Below are positions 7,153 to 10,342 of a stretch of DNA of 10,342 bases, piece by piece; position 1 is the stretch's first letter; each line of letters opens with the position of its first letter. This DNA is from VRUE01 sp046733275. GTDB taxonomy: Bacteria; Actinomycetota; Thermoleophilia; Solirubrobacterales; 70-9. The DNA is taken from contig JBKPOW010000217.1 in the NCBI GenBank assembly GCA_046733275.1, positions 1 through 10,342 of the forward strand, in the 5' to 3' direction. The notes below the pieces were generated by a model. The model was given only the letters and a program-made list of their open reading frames with translations. It made no database searches and was not told the origin of the DNA. The translations under genes and the position numbers were made by a program.

Positions 7153-7183
7153 CTCATGGCAAGGCTGCGAGCCGCGCCATGAG
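7153..7183 (+). other. Strong 5'-leader hairpin upstream of the small secreted-protein gene
   Basis: CTCATGGC (7153-7160) pairs perfectly with GCCATGAG (7176-7183). Inside it GGCT (7163-7166) pairs with AGCC (7170-7173) around a GCG loop, leaving a 2x2 internal loop (AA/GC). This gives 12 base pairs in total. It ends 76 bases before the ATG at 7260 and would be in the mRNA leader if the promoter lies upstream. It could stabilise or regulate the mRNA; function is not established. Confidence 0.4.
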
Positions 7184-7246
7184 AAATGGAGGTGGAGGGA
7201 TATCTGAGTGGATTCGGTTGTCCGCCGCCTGCGACACCCCGACCAA

Positions 7247-7252
7247 AAGGAG
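7247..7252 (+). promoter_or_regulatory. Ribosome binding site of the small secreted-protein gene
   Basis: AAGGAG lies 7 bases before the ATG at 7260, the best Shine-Dalgarno match in the window. It fixes the start there rather than at the in-frame ATG at 7179, and the resulting N-terminus is a textbook signal peptide. Confidence 0.85.
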
Positions 7253-7259
7253 TTTCAAG

Positions 7260-7901
7260 ATGATTCGCAAGTTCAAACCCGTCGGCCTCGCCTTTGTCGC
7301 AATTTTCGCGACGACCGCAATGCTGGCATCGGCGGCATCGGCCGCTGAGTTCCGCCACCAAGGTGCAGAAGATGCGAGGGTCATCGCAAACAACGCAGGT
7401 GAGGGCAATCACGTTTTCACCGCGGGACTGATCGGATCGATTTCATGTAGCACCGCCACGTTTACCGGGACGTCATATGTCACCTCGCCGCAAGCTACGG
7501 TAACCGTGGCCCCGGTCTACACCGGTTGCACGTTCCTTGGAATTGCCAACGTGAAAGTCAACATGGAAGGTTGCACCTACCGGTTCAATACACCCACCGG
7601 AACCGGTCCCTACACGGGAACTGTCACCGTGCTCTGTCCCGTTGGCAAAAAAATCAATTTCGAAGCGTCTGGGTGCAAAGTAGAAGTCGGTGAACAGACG
7701 GTGTCGTCCGTCACCCATACGAATCTGGCGACCTCACCGAAATCTGTCACAGTGAAATCGAACGCCACGAAAATCACTTACACCGGAAGCGCGCTCTGCC
7801 CTGGAGCGACCGGTACGCATAGCGACGGCACGTATACCGGCGCAGCGATCTCCAAAGCTGAAACCACACTCGGCGAAGTGGTGGGTGGCTACGTGGAATA
7901 G
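7260..7901 (+). CDS. Small secreted six-cysteine protein of unknown function
   Basis: 213 residues. A Sec signal peptide is clear: the basic start MIRKFK, a hydrophobic core to about residue 25, and an A-S-A-A type cleavage site near residue 28-29. The mature part is rich in Thr, Ser, Gly and Val with alternating patterns suggesting an all-beta fold. It has six cysteines (63, 90, 105, 126, 139, 180), enough for three disulfides outside the cell. Recurring pieces such as ISCSTATFTG, YTGCTFLG and MEGCTYRF resemble a family of short exported proteins that I associate with Thermoleophilia, usually annotated hypothetical; this is from memory. There is no enzyme motif, lipobox, sortase signal or C-terminal membrane segment. 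G+C is far below the housekeeping genes (30 and 31 of 60 bases in two counted lines, against 43 of 60 in a tgt line), suggesting different selection or acquisition. A strong ribosome binding site suggests efficient translation. A perfect 13-bp hairpin follows, so it is probably its own transcription unit. Confidence 0.85.
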   Translation: MIRKFKPVGLAFVAIFATTAMLASAASAAEFRHQGAEDARVIANNAGEGNHVFTAGLIGSISCSTATFTGTSYVTSPQATVTVAPVYTGCTFLGIANVKVNMEGCTYRFNTPTGTGPYTGTVTVLCPVGKKINFEASGCKVEVGEQTVSSVTHTNLATSPKSVTVKSNATKITYTGSALCPGATGTHSDGTYTGAAISKAETTLGEVVGGYVE

Positions 7902-7955
7902 GTCGCACAGCAGCAAAGAGTCGCATTTGATCCGAGTGGATCGGTGCGCGGTGGA

Positions 7956-7989
7956 CGGCGTGGGATCGGCAGCGTTCGATCCCACGCCG
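7956..7989 (+). terminator. Perfect 13-bp hairpin between the two secreted-protein genes
   Basis: CGGCGTGGGATCG (7956-7968) and CGATCCCACGCCG (7977-7989) are exact reverse complements around the eight-base loop GCAGCGTT, the longest perfect stem seen in the window. It lies 54 bases after the TAG of the 213-residue gene and 39 before the next ATG. No T-run follows, so it is best called a tail-less terminator. A smaller inverted repeat, GATCC-GAGT-GGATC (7929-7942), sits just upstream. Confidence 0.6.
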
Positions 7990-8019
7990 AATGCCAGGGG
8001 TCCAACAACGACGCAGACT

Positions 8020-8026
8020 GGGGGAG
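8020..8026 (+). promoter_or_regulatory. Ribosome binding site of the NHL-repeat protein, unusually close to the ATG
   Basis: GGGGGAG ends only two bases before the ATG at 8029, shorter than the usual 5-9. The overlapping in-frame GTG at 8026 does not improve this. The start at 8029 is still preferred because an intact signal peptide follows it; the frame is open further upstream, but those residues do not look like a protein N-terminus. Confidence 0.5.
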
Positions 8027-8028
8027 TG

Positions 8029-10342
8029 ATGAAGCAAACGGGGCGGGGTTCGATCGAGCATAGGCGTGCGGGGGCCGCCCTGGCGGCTGCGCTCCTCTCC
8101 CTTGTGGGACTCGTCTCCGTGTCGGTCGCTCCGGCCGGCGCCGCCGGCGGTCCCGAACCCCTGGTCGAGTTCTGCCCGACGGGAACGGATGCGGGCCAGT
8201 GCACCGGCCCGCGCGGCATCGCCACGAATCCGACCAGCGGCCACGTCTATGTCGGCGAGGTCAACAACCGGCGGATCAGCGAGTTCACTGCCTGGGGCGA
8301 GTTCGTCAAGGCCTGGGGTTGGGACGTCGCCCCGGAGGGTGCCCCCGGCGACACGCCATCCGATCAGTTCGAGATCTGCACGGCAACCTGTCAGGGCGGC
8401 TCCCAGGCGACGGCGGAAAGCGCCGGCGCCGGGCAGCTCAGCAACGCTCTCGGGATCGCCGTGGACAGCGGCGGCAATATCTACGTGGTCGACCAGGTCG
8501 TCCGGCGGGTGCAGAAATTCAACTCCGCCGGTGAATTCGTCCTGATGTTCGGCGGCGACGTCAACACGACGAAAGTCGAAGAAGCCGGCTCGACTCCGGC
8601 GGAACGAAATCTCTGCACCGCGGCGTCGGGAGACGTCTGCCAGGCGGGCACGACCGGCGCCGAACCGGGCCAGTTCGGAGCGTTGAAAGTCGGCAGCTAC
8701 ATTGCCATCGGCCCTGGCGAAACGGTGTACGTCGGCGATAACGAACGGATCCAGGTGTTCAACCCGGACGGAACGCTCAATCCCGCGGCGGAAGTCGCGC
8801 TCCCCGGCGACGGCTTCGTCGAAGCGCTCGCCATCGATCCCTTCGGCAATCTCTACGTTGCCAACGAACAGTCGATCGTCCCGGGGATACGCAAATTGAG
8901 CCTGGCAGGAACGGTGCTCGACAATTTCGCGACCGACCGCACCCCCAAAGCGCTGGCTGCCGATTCCAACGGCAATCTCTACGTCGTCGACGGGGCCTCG
9001 AACCCCGTGATCCGAAAATACGATCCCAACGGGGTCGAAATAGCGAGCTTCGGCGAAGGGGATTTCACTATTTCGACCGGGATCGCCACCAACCCGATCG
9101 GAAACGTTTACGTCGCGAACGGATCGCCCGCCAACAGCTACGTGAGGGCCTACGGCCCGCTTCCATTCGCCTACGGGGACCCCCCGGAAGTCCCGCCCAC
9201 GGTTGTCTCCCAGTTCGCCGTCTCAGTCGGCACGACCAGCGCCGGCGTCAAGGCCGAGATCAACCCCCACTTCTTCCCCACCACCTACTACGTCGAGTAC
9301 GGAACCGCGCCATGCTCGGTTGCGGTCTGCGCCCAGCAGCCCGTCGCTCCGGGGACGGCACTCGCCACCGAACGCGAGCGCGCCGTGCCGACCGGCGACG
9401 TGCTGCTGAACGGTCTCACCCCGGGAACCGTCTATCACTACCGCTTCGTCGCGGTCAGCGATGCCGGCACCGTCGCCGGCCCCGATCGCACCTTCACGAC
9501 CTACCCGCCAGGCGCCTTCGCGCTACCCGACGGACGTGCCTTCGAGATGGTCTCGCCGCCCGAGAAGAACAGCGGCGAGGTGGCCGTCCCCGGCGGTCCC
9601 GGCGGCCTGGTCGGCCTAAGCGTGAGGCCGCTGCAGGCCTCGGCGACCGGGGATGCGATCGCCTACCCGTCCTTCACCTCGTTCGGCGACGCCCAGAGCG
9701 CTCCCGCGGCAAGCAGGTACATGTCCAGGCGCGGGGACGCGGGCTGGAGCACCGCCAACATCACCCCGCCTAACCAAGAAGGCCTGACCAAGGATCCCTT
9801 CCGTGGCTTCTCCCCGAGCCTCTCGTTTGCCGCCGTGATCCAAAAAGAACCCAAGCTCGATCCGGACGCCGTCGAGGGCTTCGAGAACCTCTACCTGCGC
9901 GACAACGGAAACGGCAGCTTCCGCGCCCTCACTACCGAGCCACCACGGGCGTCGGGGATCTACTGCGTGAGCTTTGCCGGCGCCTCTCCGGACTTCGATC
10001 GCGTCATCTTCGCGGCGACCGGCGCGCTCACGCCGGACGCCCCGGAACTCCCATACCCCGCGACCAATCTTTACGAATGGCATGAGGGGGAGCTGAGCCT
10101 GGTCAACGTACTCCCCGACGGCACGCCGGCGACGCCGACGAGCTCCACCGCATTCGGCGCCCCGGGGAGCAACTGCGAAATGAACCGCTCGATCGTTCGC
10201 AACGCGATCTCCGCCGACGGCTCGCGCATCTTCTGGACCTCTGGCGAACAGCTATTCGCTCGCCTCAACGGGACTGAGACGATCCAGCTCGACGCGACCC
10301 AGGGCGGTCCCGGTCCGGCGGGAGGCGGCCGATTCTGGGCCG
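8029..10342 (+). CDS. Large secreted NHL-repeat / FN3-like / TolB-like propeller protein (3' end outside window)
   Basis: The frame is open from 8029 to the window end without a stop: 771 residues visible, C-terminus unknown. A signal peptide occupies about 1-39 (HRR at 11-13, a hydrophobic stretch, cleavage near A38-A39). Six NHL repeats follow at about 60-98, 137-178, 224-250, 263-300, 306-344 and 349-377, each with a GIA/ALA start and an NLYV/NIYV/HVYV core, predicting one six-bladed propeller. Residues about 389-494 form an FN3-like domain (NGLTPGTVYHYRFVAV ending in RTFTTYP). A junction motif, LPDGRAFEMVSPPEKN (499-514), then begins a TolB/WD40-like region with blades marked by ASPDFDRVIF (652-661), NLYEW (680-684) and ISADGSRIFW (727-736). 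Cysteines come in close pairs (49/58, 117/121, 196/204, 429/434), suggesting local disulfides. The role is probably extracellular binding or surface architecture; no catalytic motif is seen. G+C is about 63% in a counted line, between the secreted and the housekeeping genes. It is separated from the upstream gene by a strong hairpin. Confidence 0.88.
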   Translation, partial: MKQTGRGSIEHRRAGAALAAALLSLVGLVSVSVAPAGAAGGPEPLVEFCPTGTDAGQCTGPRGIATNPTSGHVYVGEVNNRRISEFTAWGEFVKAWGWDVAPEGAPGDTPSDQFEICTATCQGGSQATAESAGAGQLSNALGIAVDSGGNIYVVDQVVRRVQKFNSAGEFVLMFGGDVNTTKVEEAGSTPAERNLCTAASGDVCQAGTTGAEPGQFGALKVGSYIAIGPGETVYVGDNERIQVFNPDGTLNPAAEVALPGDGFVEALAIDPFGNLYVANEQSIVPGIRKLSLAGTVLDNFATDRTPKALAADSNGNLYVVDGASNPVIRKYDPNGVEIASFGEGDFTISTGIATNPIGNVYVANGSPANSYVRAYGPLPFAYGDPPEVPPTVVSQFAVSVGTTSAGVKAEINPHFFPTTYYVEYGTAPCSVAVCAQQPVAPGTALATERERAVPTGDVLLNGLTPGTVYHYRFVAVSDAGTVAGPDRTFTTYPPGAFALPDGRAFEMVSPPEKNSGEVAVPGGPGGLVGLSVRPLQASATGDAIAYPSFTSFGDAQSAPAASRYMSRRGDAGWSTANITPPNQEGLTKDPFRGFSPSLSFAAVIQKEPKLDPDAVEGFENLYLRDNGNGSFRALTTEPPRASGIYCVSFAGASPDFDRVIFAATGALTPDAPELPYPATNLYEWHEGELSLVNVLPDGTPATPTSSTAFGAPGSNCEMNRSIVRNAISADGSRIFWTSGEQLFARLNGTETIQLDATQGGPGPAGGGRFWA
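8206..9159 (+). repeat. Six NHL repeats encoding a predicted beta-propeller
   Basis: Six protein-level repeats of about 27-42 residues share the pattern [GA][IL]A-x-[DN]-x-x-G-x-[LIV]-Y-V followed by a basic residue (often R-[RK], RKY or RKL) and an N/D-x-x-G turn. Blades are spaced unevenly because Cys-containing loops are inserted between repeats 1 and 2 and between 2 and 3. The repeats are diverged at DNA level, so this is an old protein repeat rather than a recent tandem duplication. Confidence 0.8.

Larger units (their letters stand above)
6959..7259. other. Intergenic region of 301 bases with three hairpins and no convincing gene
   Basis: The region separates the tandem TetR gene from the small secreted-protein gene. 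It holds overlapping inverted repeats at 6985-7047, a hairpin at 7153-7183 and the ribosome binding site of the next gene. TTGACG (7120-7125) resembles a -35 box, but no -10 sits 16-19 bases downstream. An eight-codon frame (7156-7182, MARLRAAP) lies inside the second hairpin and is probably chance. An in-frame ATG at 7179 could extend the next gene by 27 residues but lacks a ribosome binding site and would spoil the signal peptide. Confidence 0.6.

Noticed and set aside
7156..7182. Eight-codon ORF (MARLRAAP) with ATGA overlap
   Set aside because: It lies wholly within a hairpin and has no ribosome binding site; it is most likely a by-product of the inverted repeat.
7179..7259. Upstream in-frame ATG extending the small secreted protein by 27 residues
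   Set aside because: No ribosome binding site precedes 7179, whereas AAGGAG is well placed before 7260. The extension would also place 27 non-hydrophobic residues ahead of a classical signal peptide.
9312..9773. Alternative + strand frame (153 codons) inside the NHL-repeat gene
   Set aside because: It overlaps the main frame, which continues through with clear FN3-like and TolB-like motifs. The alternative product is Arg-rich and featureless.

Overview
The window reads as chromosome of a high-G+C Gram-positive-type bacterium, most likely an actinobacterium of the class Thermoleophilia (Solirubrobacterales-like). This is inferred from three things: about 72% G+C in the housekeeping genes; a long regulator made of two TetR units with an N-terminal tail of a kind I associate with that class; and secreted proteins (a Cys-rich 213-residue protein and an NHL/TolB-type protein with an 'LPDGRAFEMVSPPEKN' junction) that I recall from the same lineage. 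No 16S or other phylogenetic marker is present, so the placement is an inference.

Left part (1-5421), all on the + strand: lower glycolysis followed by a tRNA-modification gene. The order is the 3' end of gap (GAPDH, cut by the window edge just before its catalytic Cys motif), pgk, tpiA (overlapping pgk by 8 bases), a 118-base gap holding two inverted repeats, gpmI (cofactor-independent phosphoglycerate mutase), a 44-base gap with two alternative hairpins, and tgt (tRNA-guanine transglycosylase). gap, pgk, tpiA and gpmI interconvert triose phosphates and carry glyceraldehyde-3-phosphate to 2-phosphoglycerate. Enolase and pyruvate kinase are not in the window. tgt has no pathway link to glycolysis and probably just shares the transcript.

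Middle part (5422-7259): a lower-G+C intergenic region with a plausible tgt terminator and a weak candidate promoter, then a 454-residue regulator in which two complete TetR units are joined by a Gly/Pro-rich linker. After it come about 300 bases without a convincing gene. They hold two overlapping, mutually exclusive hairpins and a third strong hairpin that would lie in the 5' leader of the next gene.

Right part (7260-10342): cell-surface or secreted products. A 213-residue protein with a signal peptide and six cysteines is encoded by clearly lower-G+C DNA (about 50-55% in counted lines). It is followed by a perfect 13-bp hairpin and then a large secreted protein that runs off the window end (771 residues visible). 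That protein carries a signal peptide, six NHL repeats (a predicted six-bladed propeller), an FN3-like domain, and the start of a second, TolB/WD40-like propeller. No RNA genes, insertion sequences, CRISPR arrays, attachment sites or replication origins were recognised. The least explained parts are the single-chain TetR pseudodimer, the secreted pair, and the series of intergenic hairpins.
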